Shown: one piece after another, positions 18,630-26,408 of the stretch
Layout: every line of letters starts with the position of its first letter
Position numbering within the stretch: position 1 is the stretch's first letter
NCBI GenBank assembly: GCA_937930305.1
Contig: CALGLE010000008.1
Location: 1-64,000, forward strand
Length of the DNA: 64,000 nt
Direction: 5' to 3'
Source of the DNA: an uncultured Granulosicoccaceae bacterium
Lineage (GTDB): Bacteria > Pseudomonadota > Gammaproteobacteria > Granulosicoccales > Granulosicoccaceae
Made by a program: the position numbers and the translations under genes
Notes under the pieces: model-generated
Told to the model about the DNA's origin: nothing
Seen by the model: only the letters and a program-made list of their open reading frames with translations
The model's database searches: none

Positions 18630-19544
18630 TCAGCCAGTTATCAAAATAGTGACGCTAATCATCAACAACACAACGCCCAACCATTCAACCCAACGAACTT
18701 GTTCACGAAAATAACGCAAAGTTAATGCAGCGGTGAACAGCATCTCTACCTGCCCTAAGGACTTTACCAAAGCAGGATTTTGCCAAGACATTGCAGTAAA
18801 CCATCCGATGGAACCCAATGCACTGGTCACACCGACGAACACAGCCAAAGGCCATCGTTGGGCAATGTTTAAAAAATCAGCCGGGGTGCGCACTGCGGTG
18901 TAAATGACACACAAAACGGATTGGAAAGACACCACTAACACCAAAGTAATTCCCGCACTCGTCATGGTGTCAAAAGGCAACGTTAGGCTGGCTTGACGAA
19001 TCCAGAGTGAGGTTAATGCGAAGCTAGCTCCCGAGGCTAAACCGATCCCGATTGCCTCAATATCCCAAGGTTCTTTTCGACTGGGCATGGCCATAAACCA
19101 AACCGCAACCACGCCCAGTACCACCGCGACCCAACCCCATAAGGTCAGCGACGTCGAAAAAAAAATCATACCCAGCATGGCGGTTTGGATGCTTTCGGTT
19201 TTCGCAAAACTGGTTCCCACCATGAAATTGCGATAGCGGAAAACCCGTATTAACAAAGCCGTGGCGACAATTTGAAAAATACCCGCCAATACGGCTGGTT
19301 GCAAAAACTCAGGCATCGCCAGTGCTTTTGCAACACTGGGTACAAAGTGACTACCTGTAAGTGAGTACAAATAAAGCAGCGCTATCGGCAAACCAAACAC
19401 ATAACGCACCAAGGTTGCGCTCATGGGCGTAATGCTTTGGCTTAGTGACTTCTGACCCGCAGTTCGAATCGACTGCATGGCTGCGGCAAAGACGGTGAAC
19501 AGTATCCAAGGCGCGATGGGTAGCGCCTGTATGAACGCATTCAT
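18630..19544 (-). CDS. DMT-superfamily (EamA-like) transporter
   Basis: About 304 residues from the ATG at 19544, which overlaps the stop of the upstream monooxygenase gene (ATGA); the longer frame from 19664 merely reads the other gene out of frame. The protein is strongly hydrophobic, with about ten predicted membrane segments in two similar halves, as in EamA transporters. Short loops carry Arg/Lys, and the late GWFTAMSWQNPALVKSLGQV segment resembles the second EamA repeat. It probably exports a metabolite or takes up a small solute in the inner membrane. Substrate unknown. Confidence 0.85.
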   Translation of the reverse strand: MNAFIQALPIAPWILFTVFAAAMQSIRTAGQKSLSQSITPMSATLVRYVFGLPIALLYLYSLTGSHFVPSVAKALAMPEFLQPAVLAGIFQIVATALLIRVFRYRNFMVGTSFAKTESIQTAMLGMIFFSTSLTLWGWVAVVLGVVAVWFMAMPSRKEPWDIEAIGIGLASGASFALTSLWIRQASLTLPFDTMTSAGITLVLVVSFQSVLCVIYTAVRTPADFLNIAQRWPLAVFVGVTSALGSIGWFTAMSWQNPALVKSLGQVEMLFTAALTLRYFREQVRWVEWLGVVLLMISVTILITG

Positions 19545-20815
19545 GGACGTGCTAGACGAGGTATATCTCCAGCGGTTCCCATGGCATGTTGCATCAAAGC
19601 GTTGCGTAACGGTGATACTCGATTGACCGTATTCAGCCCAACGCTTCGTAAGCGTTGAAACCACTGAGGTTGTGGGCTAAACGCTTTGTAGATGGCATCT
19701 AGTGAATGAATCATAACGGCGTTGTTTGACCGTCGCCAACGTTCATAACGTGCCAATACTTGAGCCGCTCCGAGGTCGCGGCCTGCTGCGTGGGCATTCA
19801 GAACCACTTCGGCTAATGCGGCAGCATCTAATAAGCCCAAATTAACGCCCTGCCCTGCCAGTGGATGAACGCTGTGGGCAGCATCGCCTGCCAATGCAAT
19901 TCGGTGTGCGGTATAGCTCATGGCGTGGCTTCGGAAAATCGGAAAACTGGCTTTGGCTTGCACCGATTGAATGCCGCCCAGCTCGTCGGGAAAGGCGTTG
20001 ATAAGCTCTCGAATAAAGTCAGCCTCATCCAGCGCTTTCAGTCGATTAATTTCCTCAGGTTCGTGATACCAAACCAGGGATGCACGAGCACCACACAAAG
20101 GCAACATGGCTTGCGCACCTGTGGGTACAAAACGCTGCCAGGTGATTTGTTGCTGTGCTAAGTCTGTGTTGACGTTAGCCACTAACGCGTGCTGATCATA
20201 GGCGTGCGCATCAACCGCAATACCAGAGTGTTCGCGAACAGCCGAACGCGCACCATCGGCACCCACCAGTAAGCGGGCCTTTAATGTCGACTGGGCAGCA
20301 CCTTGAAGATGCAATACCACACCATCGTCAACCGGTTGAACAGATTGCAATGTGGCTGGGCACCAGCATTCAACGTTCGATAAGGCTTCCAAACGCTCCC
20401 ATAAGCTGAGTTGAATTATACGATTCTCAACGATGTAACCCAATTCAGCGACGCCGGCATCCCGGGCATGAAAATCCGTGCGCCCATCCGCCTCGCCATC
20501 CCATACCGATAAATCTCGGTACGGACATACCCGCCTGGATTCGATTCCTGACCATGCGCCCACCGCTTCTAACATGCGCCGAGACGCCACACTAAGCGCA
20601 GAAACGCGAAGGTCGTAGTCGGGGTTAGAGCCTGGGGCAAAGTCGACAGGTCGGGAGGAATCGAGCACCACGATTTTCAGTGGACGCTGGGCTGAATGTT
20701 GCGTTTGGCCCGGCAACTGATGTGCTTCGGGCTGGGCTAAAGCCGCGGCCAGTAAGCCACCCACCATACCGCCACCCACCACCGCGATATCTACATCAAA
20801 CGCCTGCTTACTCAA
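19541..20815 (-). CDS. FAD-dependent monooxygenase, UbiH/UbiF/Coq6 family
   Basis: A 424-residue flavoprotein hydroxylase. The dinucleotide-binding motif DIAVVGGGMVGGLLAAAL is near the N-terminus, the DG motif reads LVGADGARSAVRE, and the FAD motif GDAAHSVHPLAGQGVNLG is near residue 310. This family adds hydroxyl groups to the ubiquinone ring (UbiH at C6, UbiI at C5, UbiF at C7). Which position is served here cannot be settled without a tree, so no symbol is given. It lies between the Deg-type protease and the transporter in a probable three-gene operon. Confidence 0.88.
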   Translation of the reverse strand: MSKQAFDVDIAVVGGGMVGGLLAAALAQPEAHQLPGQTQHSAQRPLKIVVLDSSRPVDFAPGSNPDYDLRVSALSVASRRMLEAVGAWSGIESRRVCPYRDLSVWDGEADGRTDFHARDAGVAELGYIVENRIIQLSLWERLEALSNVECWCPATLQSVQPVDDGVVLHLQGAAQSTLKARLLVGADGARSAVREHSGIAVDAHAYDQHALVANVNTDLAQQQITWQRFVPTGAQAMLPLCGARASLVWYHEPEEINRLKALDEADFIRELINAFPDELGGIQSVQAKASFPIFRSHAMSYTAHRIALAGDAAHSVHPLAGQGVNLGLLDAAALAEVVLNAHAAGRDLGAAQVLARYERWRRSNNAVMIHSLDAIYKAFSPQPQWFQRLRSVGLNTVNRVSPLRNALMQHAMGTAGDIPRLARP

Positions 20816-20834
20816 CCCGTCCTACCTTGCATCG

Positions 20835-23654
20835 TTAGTTTATAAAATTACTGCGACGCCAGCCCTCCGGTAGTCGTCGCACTTCGAATGTCGGCCAGAA
20901 ATTGTACTCTGGCTCGACAGTTACAATACGTTTCCGACCACTCATCGATACCAAAGAAAGTCTTGTGACTTCATCTTGCCGCTTTTGCGTTAACAATCGC
21001 AGCAGATCATCCAAATTATTCACTGGCTCACCATCCACCGCGGTAACAAACCGGTTTCGGTATAACCCATCCCACAAGGCTGGAGAGCCTTCATCCGTAT
21101 CGGCTATGTAAACACCGGGAAACTGAACTGACTTAAAGTAACCGATGGTATGCATGGGTTCTTGGAATAAAGCACCGCCCCAACTGACTAAGCGATCCGT
21201 GCCTTGCACATTTAAACTGCCAGGTTCAATGGTGACGGTTTGTTCCGTACCACCCGACAGAATGGTTAAAGACACATTGGGTTCCTGGGACCGCAATTCT
21301 GCGTCGAATAAACTGGTTACCAATTCATCGTTCACAGCCAGGATAACGTCACCGGGTTGAATAACCTTCGCCGTGGCCGTGCTTGGCACCACTTGCTCAA
21401 CATATAACACCCGACGCTTGTCCGCTTCCAAACTGTTGTAGCGGCGTAACCACTCATCCGACAAACCCCATTCCCGTGCCACGGACAGTGATCGATACGA
21501 TAAACGCGCATCGATTGAACGATAGGGTTGACCACTTTTAAACAAGCGAATACTTTCGGCCACAACCGCAACCGGTAACGCGTAATCTTGCTGAACAATA
21601 TCGCGGCCTTCTTCAAACGCAAAACTCATTTGCACAGCATGTACAGCCCCTGATTCATCAACAACAGGACCACCCACCGCTTCAGGCATGTTCGGGATAT
21701 CAAACACATCAGTAGGCGTTTGTTGAAAGCGTGGTAAGGACGGCACGCGAACACCTAAAGTTTGCTGATTCATCGCATCAATGGAAAAAGTGCGCAAGGT
21801 GCCGGCCTGGCCATAACCGACTAACGACAATGCGCCTACGACGGCTTGCCCAGGTTCCGCTAAATTTAATGCTTGTAAGGATGCAGCGCCAATTGTCGAT
21901 ACATCGAACTGCAGTAGCGCGACATTGTGCCGAGGATGTAAAAACACCACACTGGCCGGCACTGATGTGGAACCGAACAAAGTGATTTCAGCATCACCAA
22001 TGCCGACGGGTACGGTATTACGATCAACCGCCACCAATCCGTTCTCGGCGTCAACAATCATCCCCATGCCGCTGAAGTGGCTGGCATAGACGTTATCCGC
22101 ATGAAAAGGTACGCTGAATTCCACCGATACCATCGCTGGCCCAACATGCGCCAGAATGGGATCACGGTATTGCGGAACTTCTAACTGCTGCGCTATTTTG
22201 TCACTTTCAGGCCGATTCAAAACAATATTTTTACAATCCCAAAATCGAGCATCATCAACCCGTGAACAATCTCTGTGACCAAACCAACGTTCGCTGACTT
22301 CAAGTTGTGCAACTCGCGAAACGAATTCACTGCCCGGTCGATAAAATTGCAGCCGCATTTTTTCATTCTCAGGCGTTTGCGACAACGCGGCTAAAAAATC
22401 TTCCAGTTTTCGGATGGGCTTATCGCCTGCGGCCGTAATCACCGAACCACGGGGCACACCCGCACGAGCGAAATGATAGCCTCCATCTACCACCACCACA
22501 CCATCGCTGCCTTTAGCCAAAGCGCGCATGTGTTGAATGGATAAGTTTTGTAAAACGCTGTCGCCAATTTCGAGAAAACGCTTTGGTGCAAGCTCATTTA
22601 AGTCAACCACACTCACTTGTACTTGAATGGCTTCACCTTGCCGCACAACCGTAAAATCTAGCGTGTCACCGATGGAGTCGTCTAAGGTGGATTCCAGTCC
22701 AATAAATTCAGTGACTAGCTTTCCATTAATTTCGACCAGCACATCCCCTTCTTTCAAAACACCATCCGCAGCTCCCCCCACCATAACTTGGCCGACCATC
22801 AGCATGCCGCTGTTGTCTGGGTTCTCTGCACGCGATCGTTGTTCCAGGTTTGGACTTAACCCCAAACGCAGTAGCTCTCGAAACGGGCGATGCTGAAATA
22901 CGGTTTGAATGCTGCCACGCTCAATGGCTTCACCCTGCTGTATTTTCGATAGCGCATGTTGAATGCGATAAAGAGGTAAGAAGAAACTGCTTGCCGTTTT
23001 ACTGTTGGCGGCCGCATTCAATGCAACCACATCTCCATCAAAATCGATGACTGGCGAACCCGAGCTACCGCCCGACGTTCCCGATGCCGCTTGCAAGTAA
23101 AAGGTATTGAAATCGTTATATCCGTAGCGCCCGTATCCAGGTGCTTCTCGATCCAGTCGCGCAATGGTGCCGCTTAAGATGGATAACTGCTCTCCACCAT
23201 CGCTGCCGATAACGCGGATATTCATGCCCGTGTTGACTTTATCGGGTCGTAACGCCAATGAATGCGGTTGTGCGTATTCGATATCTGCCGGGTCATAGCG
23301 AATGAATGCAAAGTCATGAACTGGGTCACGGTACAAGGGCACCACATTCACACGCTCTTGATTTTGAAAGGTTGCCGATAGACGAATGGGGCCGGCTCCC
23401 ACCACATGCCGATTCGTCAGAATGATGCCGCGCTCCGCATCCACCACAAAGCCCGTCGCGCTGGAGCCACCCTGCCTGGAATCGTTGAAATTCCGTAGCT
23501 GGGAAAGCTGAATAGACACCACGGAATTAGCAGCTTTGGAGACCGTCTCGGCCCAGCGATCCTCTTGCGCCAGAGCCTGCGAACCTAGCGCTGTCGTAAG
23601 CAGCACACCAACAAGCCCGAGGATGCGCCATCGGACGGTAAAGCTATAGATCAT
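20835..23654 (-). CDS. Periplasmic tandem Deg/HtrA-type serine protease with second, degenerate protease domain
   Basis: A 939-residue protein with a signal peptide (cleavage near GSQALAQ). The first trypsin-like domain has a full catalytic triad: His83 in ILTNRHVVG, Asp114 in HDFAFIRYD, and Ser198 in GGSSGSPV. A PDZ domain follows (VGGAADGVLKEGDVLVEING), then a second PDZ-like unit (RAGVPRGSVITAAGDKPI). A second protease-like domain (about residues 510-680) retains the fold pattern, but has VAVDRNTVP at the histidine site and AVGGPVV at the serine site, so it is inactive. Two more PDZ-like units end the protein. This two-protease layout matches yeast Nma111 and plant Deg7. Expected role: periplasmic protein quality control. 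Confidence 0.8.
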   Translation of the reverse strand: MIYSFTVRWRILGLVGVLLTTALGSQALAQEDRWAETVSKAANSVVSIQLSQLRNFNDSRQGGSSATGFVVDAERGIILTNRHVVGAGPIRLSATFQNQERVNVVPLYRDPVHDFAFIRYDPADIEYAQPHSLALRPDKVNTGMNIRVIGSDGGEQLSILSGTIARLDREAPGYGRYGYNDFNTFYLQAASGTSGGSSGSPVIDFDGDVVALNAAANSKTASSFFLPLYRIQHALSKIQQGEAIERGSIQTVFQHRPFRELLRLGLSPNLEQRSRAENPDNSGMLMVGQVMVGGAADGVLKEGDVLVEINGKLVTEFIGLESTLDDSIGDTLDFTVVRQGEAIQVQVSVVDLNELAPKRFLEIGDSVLQNLSIQHMRALAKGSDGVVVVDGGYHFARAGVPRGSVITAAGDKPIRKLEDFLAALSQTPENEKMRLQFYRPGSEFVSRVAQLEVSERWFGHRDCSRVDDARFWDCKNIVLNRPESDKIAQQLEVPQYRDPILAHVGPAMVSVEFSVPFHADNVYASHFSGMGMIVDAENGLVAVDRNTVPVGIGDAEITLFGSTSVPASVVFLHPRHNVALLQFDVSTIGAASLQALNLAEPGQAVVGALSLVGYGQAGTLRTFSIDAMNQQTLGVRVPSLPRFQQTPTDVFDIPNMPEAVGGPVVDESGAVHAVQMSFAFEEGRDIVQQDYALPVAVVAESIRLFKSGQPYRSIDARLSYRSLSVAREWGLSDEWLRRYNSLEADKRRVLYVEQVVPSTATAKVIQPGDVILAVNDELVTSLFDAELRSQEPNVSLTILSGGTEQTVTIEPGSLNVQGTDRLVSWGGALFQEPMHTIGYFKSVQFPGVYIADTDEGSPALWDGLYRNRFVTAVDGEPVNNLDDLLRLLTQKRQDEVTRLSLVSMSGRKRIVTVEPEYNFWPTFEVRRLPEGWRRSNFIN

Positions 23655-23784
23655 CGTGATACCTGATGGGAAAGAGATCTTAAGGTCTATGGTAGTGCGT
23701 AGACCGTGCCAAATTGAAGAATCGCCACATTGCGATCGCTTCTTGCTAGGGTAACAGCTAACTCAACGCCTCTAGCCCAACCCA

Positions 23785-25158
23785 GTGTCGCAAAGCACCA
23801 CGAATCAATCCGCTGGCAATCAACCCGCCGGTTCCTCGGAAGGTCCGGCTAAACGAGCCATTGATGCCAATGAGGCAATCTCGTGGTTTCGTGAGGCGTC
23901 ACCTTACATTAACGAGCATCGCGGCAAAACGGTGGTTTTGTGCGTGCCCGACCGACTGTTCGGCAGTGACTTGCTGGCTCCACTAACGCACGACCTTACC
24001 CTACTCAGTCATTTAGGGGTTCGGCTGCTGATAAGTTTTGGCTTACGATCCGACGTCGATGCTCGACTCAAGTCCAACCCAAGCTTTCACAACGGTCGAC
24101 GGATAACCGATGATGACGCACTGCAGGTTGTGCTCGAATCCGCCGGCAAAGTACGAAACGATTTAGAAGCTCGCTTGTCGATGGGGCTGCCCAATACGCC
24201 TATGGCAGGCGCACACTTATCGGTTTGTTCAGGAAATTTCATCACTGCACGTCCCTATGGTGTTCATGACGGAATCGATTTTCAGCACACAGGCAGTGTC
24301 CGGGAAGTTCAAACCGCCGCTATTCAATCGTTGCTTGAGGCAGGTCATCTGGTTTTGCTACCACCCATAGGCCATTCATTAACCGGGGAAGTCTTCAACC
24401 TACCCGCAGAAGAGGTTGCGGTAGAAACCGCGGCTGCCTTAGGTGCGGACAAGCTCGTTTTGTTTGTTCCTGAACTGCCAAAAGATGACGAACAAGCATG
24501 GGTGCGAGAAGCCAGTGCCGAGCAAATGAAAACCATCGCACAAGACCAAACCGATGAATCGGTAAAACTCACGTACCAAAGAGCGGCGGCGGCCAGTGAG
24601 CTCGGCGTACCGCGTGTGCATTTATTGCCCGATACTGACCCCAATGCGCTATTGCGGGAACTGTTTACTGTGGACGGAGCAGGAACACTCATCACCCATG
24701 AGCGCTTCGAAACATTGCGGGAAGCCAGCATTCAAGATGTCGGTGGCATCATCGAGTTAATCGAACCGTTGCAACAAAATGGCACCTTGGTGCAGCGTTC
24801 CCGTGAACAATTAGAACTCGACATTAAGCAATTTACGGTTCTAGAACGTGAGGGTAAAATCGTGGCCTGTGCGGCCCTTTTTATAGGCCCTAACGATACT
24901 GCTGCAGAGATTGCTTGTTTGGTCACTCATCCTGATTACCAGGGGCAAGGCCGAGCGGCTAAATTATTGCGCCACCTTACCAAGCGTGCAAAAAGATTGG
25001 GGGCGCAGTCGCTATCGATTCGCACCACAAGAACAGCACACTGGTTTGTTGAACAAGGATTCACACAATCCGATGTGAACGCCTTGCCAGCGAATAGTCG
25101 TGAAAGTTACAGCGAATCGCGAAACTCAAAAGTGTTTGAAAAAAAACTGCTTAACTAA
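23785..25158 (+). CDS. argA: Amino-acid N-acetyltransferase (N-acetylglutamate synthase)
   Basis: A 457-residue ArgA, the first enzyme of arginine synthesis, which acetylates glutamate with acetyl-CoA. It has the classical two-domain form: an amino-acid-kinase-like domain (about residues 30-300; LISFGLRSDVDARL, RLSMGLPNTPM, VLLPPIGHSLTGEVFN), which usually binds arginine for feedback control, and a C-terminal GNAT domain (about 310-457; ACLVTHPDYQGQGRAAKLL). The start is a GTG at 23785 within a Gln/Ser/Asn-rich leader. It is divergent from the Deg-type protease gene and overlaps the Lon-N-domain gene by 8 bases. Confidence 0.93.
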   Translation: MSQSTTNQSAGNQPAGSSEGPAKRAIDANEAISWFREASPYINEHRGKTVVLCVPDRLFGSDLLAPLTHDLTLLSHLGVRLLISFGLRSDVDARLKSNPSFHNGRRITDDDALQVVLESAGKVRNDLEARLSMGLPNTPMAGAHLSVCSGNFITARPYGVHDGIDFQHTGSVREVQTAAIQSLLEAGHLVLLPPIGHSLTGEVFNLPAEEVAVETAAALGADKLVLFVPELPKDDEQAWVREASAEQMKTIAQDQTDESVKLTYQRAAAASELGVPRVHLLPDTDPNALLRELFTVDGAGTLITHERFETLREASIQDVGGIIELIEPLQQNGTLVQRSREQLELDIKQFTVLEREGKIVACAALFIGPNDTAAEIACLVTHPDYQGQGRAAKLLRHLTKRAKRLGAQSLSIRTTRTAHWFVEQGFTQSDVNALPANSRESYSESRNSKVFEKKLLN

Positions 25159-25726
25159 TCTCGATTCGTAGCGACGCTAAAGCACTTAACCGCTCTGCAT
25201 TATTGGATAACTCCAACAACTCCATTTTGCTGGGCGGTGAAATAGGCAACAGTTCCAGCAATCGATGACACACCCAATCTGCATTCTGTAATTGCTTCTC
25301 TGGGTAGCTCAGTTTGGGTTCTACGTACGATAGGATTAGCTCCAACTTATCGGCTAATCCTTGGTAGGCGGGAATCATGGCCGTGGCTGGCGCCGGCTTA
25401 ATGTAGCTCACCTCGCCCATGTATAGTCCATCATCCAATTGATAATGCCGGTTGATGGAAAATTCTTTTTCACCTTTACCAACGATGTGCAGTAATCCAT
25501 CCGAGCCTTGATCAAAATCCACAATGGAAACCAAGGTTCCGCGTGGATAGGGTTCACTGTGACCACTCGCTTCATGCCCGCTTTTGAGTAAACACACACC
25601 GAAGCCGGTGCCCTCGCGGAAACACGCTGTTACCATATCCAGATAACGGCGCTCAAAAAGTCTTAATGGCAAAAGTCCATCCGGCATCACGATGCCAGAG
25701 AGAGGAAATAGCGGTATCTCAGTCAT
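25151..25726 (-). CDS. Lon-protease N-terminal (substrate-binding) domain protein
   Basis: A 191-residue protein consisting of the N-terminal domain of Lon without ATPase or protease parts. The start EIPLFPLSGIVMPDGLLPLRLFERRYLDM is the family hallmark (split here: IPLFPLSGIVMPDGLLPL, then RLFERRYLDM), followed by FGVCLLKSGHEA and the V-D-F-D-Q-G region. Such stand-alone proteins are common in proteobacteria and have no firmly known function. It overlaps ubiX by 8 bases as the second gene of the pair. Confidence 0.9.
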   Translation of the reverse strand: MTEIPLFPLSGIVMPDGLLPLRLFERRYLDMVTACFREGTGFGVCLLKSGHEASGHSEPYPRGTLVSIVDFDQGSDGLLHIVGKGEKEFSINRHYQLDDGLYMGEVSYIKPAPATAMIPAYQGLADKLELILSYVEPKLSYPEKQLQNADWVCHRLLELLPISPPSKMELLELSNNAERLSALASLRIEIS

Positions 25727-26333
25727 CGATACCCCAACGTGGCATCAGCGTTTGCGGAACCTCTAGTTGGTCTAACACACGGGCGACAACAAAATCGATG
25801 ATTTCATCCAAGGTTTTAGGCCGTGTATAGAACGCAGGATTCGGCGGCATGATGACCGCCCCTGCTTGACTCAAACGCAGCATGTTCTCCAAATGAATGC
25901 TTGAAAACGGCATCTCTCGAGGCATAACAATAAGCTGTTTACGCTCTTTTAGAACCACATCGGCAGCGCGCTCTAACAAGTTATTGCAGTTACCTGCAGC
26001 CATAGCCGCCAAGGTGCCCGTTGTGCATGGGCATACCACCATCGCATCTGGTACACCGGAACCACTAGCCACGGGAGCAGTCCATTGTTCCTGACCAAAC
26101 GCTTTCAACTGCCCAGGAGCAGCCCCATAGCGTGCACTGAATTCTTTTGCCACATCGGCCGTGCGCGCGGGTACAGGAATGTCGGTATCCATCCCCATCA
26201 CAACACGGGCAGGCTTGGACATCAAAACATAGACTTCGCAATTGGCTTGCACCAAGCATTCTATAAGACGAAGCCCATATTGAATGCCGGAGGCTCCCGT
26301 GAGCGCGACCGTAATGGTTTTTGTGTAACTCAT
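25719..26333 (-). CDS. ubiX: Flavin prenyltransferase UbiX
   Basis: A 204-residue UbiX, which joins dimethylallyl phosphate to FMN to make the prenylated flavin cofactor used by UbiD decarboxylases in ubiquinone synthesis. The flavin site TVALTGASGIQYGLRLIE is at the N-terminus. AMVVCPCTTGTLAAMAAGNCNNLLERAADV and LIVMPREMPFSSIHLENMLRL (broken across the conserved core) are the other signatures, including the R-E-M-P motif. ubiD is not in this window. Confidence 0.95.
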   Translation of the reverse strand: MSYTKTITVALTGASGIQYGLRLIECLVQANCEVYVLMSKPARVVMGMDTDIPVPARTADVAKEFSARYGAAPGQLKAFGQEQWTAPVASGSGVPDAMVVCPCTTGTLAAMAAGNCNNLLERAADVVLKERKQLIVMPREMPFSSIHLENMLRLSQAGAVIMPPNPAFYTRPKTLDEIIDFVVARVLDQLEVPQTLMPRWGIDD

Positions 26334-26358
26334 ATAACTTTCTTATGCCTAGAAATAA

Positions 26359-26384
26359 CAACGGCCGGTAAAGACCGGCCGTTG
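26359..26384 (-). terminator. Stem-loop after the OmpA-domain gene
   Basis: A perfect 11-base inverted repeat (26359-26369 and 26374-26384) with a 4-base loop lies 25 bases past the stop codon of the OmpA-domain gene and just upstream of ubiX. On the minus strand it is followed by a T-rich stretch (ttatttct), giving a reasonable intrinsic terminator. Confidence 0.65.
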
Positions 26385-26408
26385 AAAGTATCGCAGGTTA
26401 AGTTGGAG

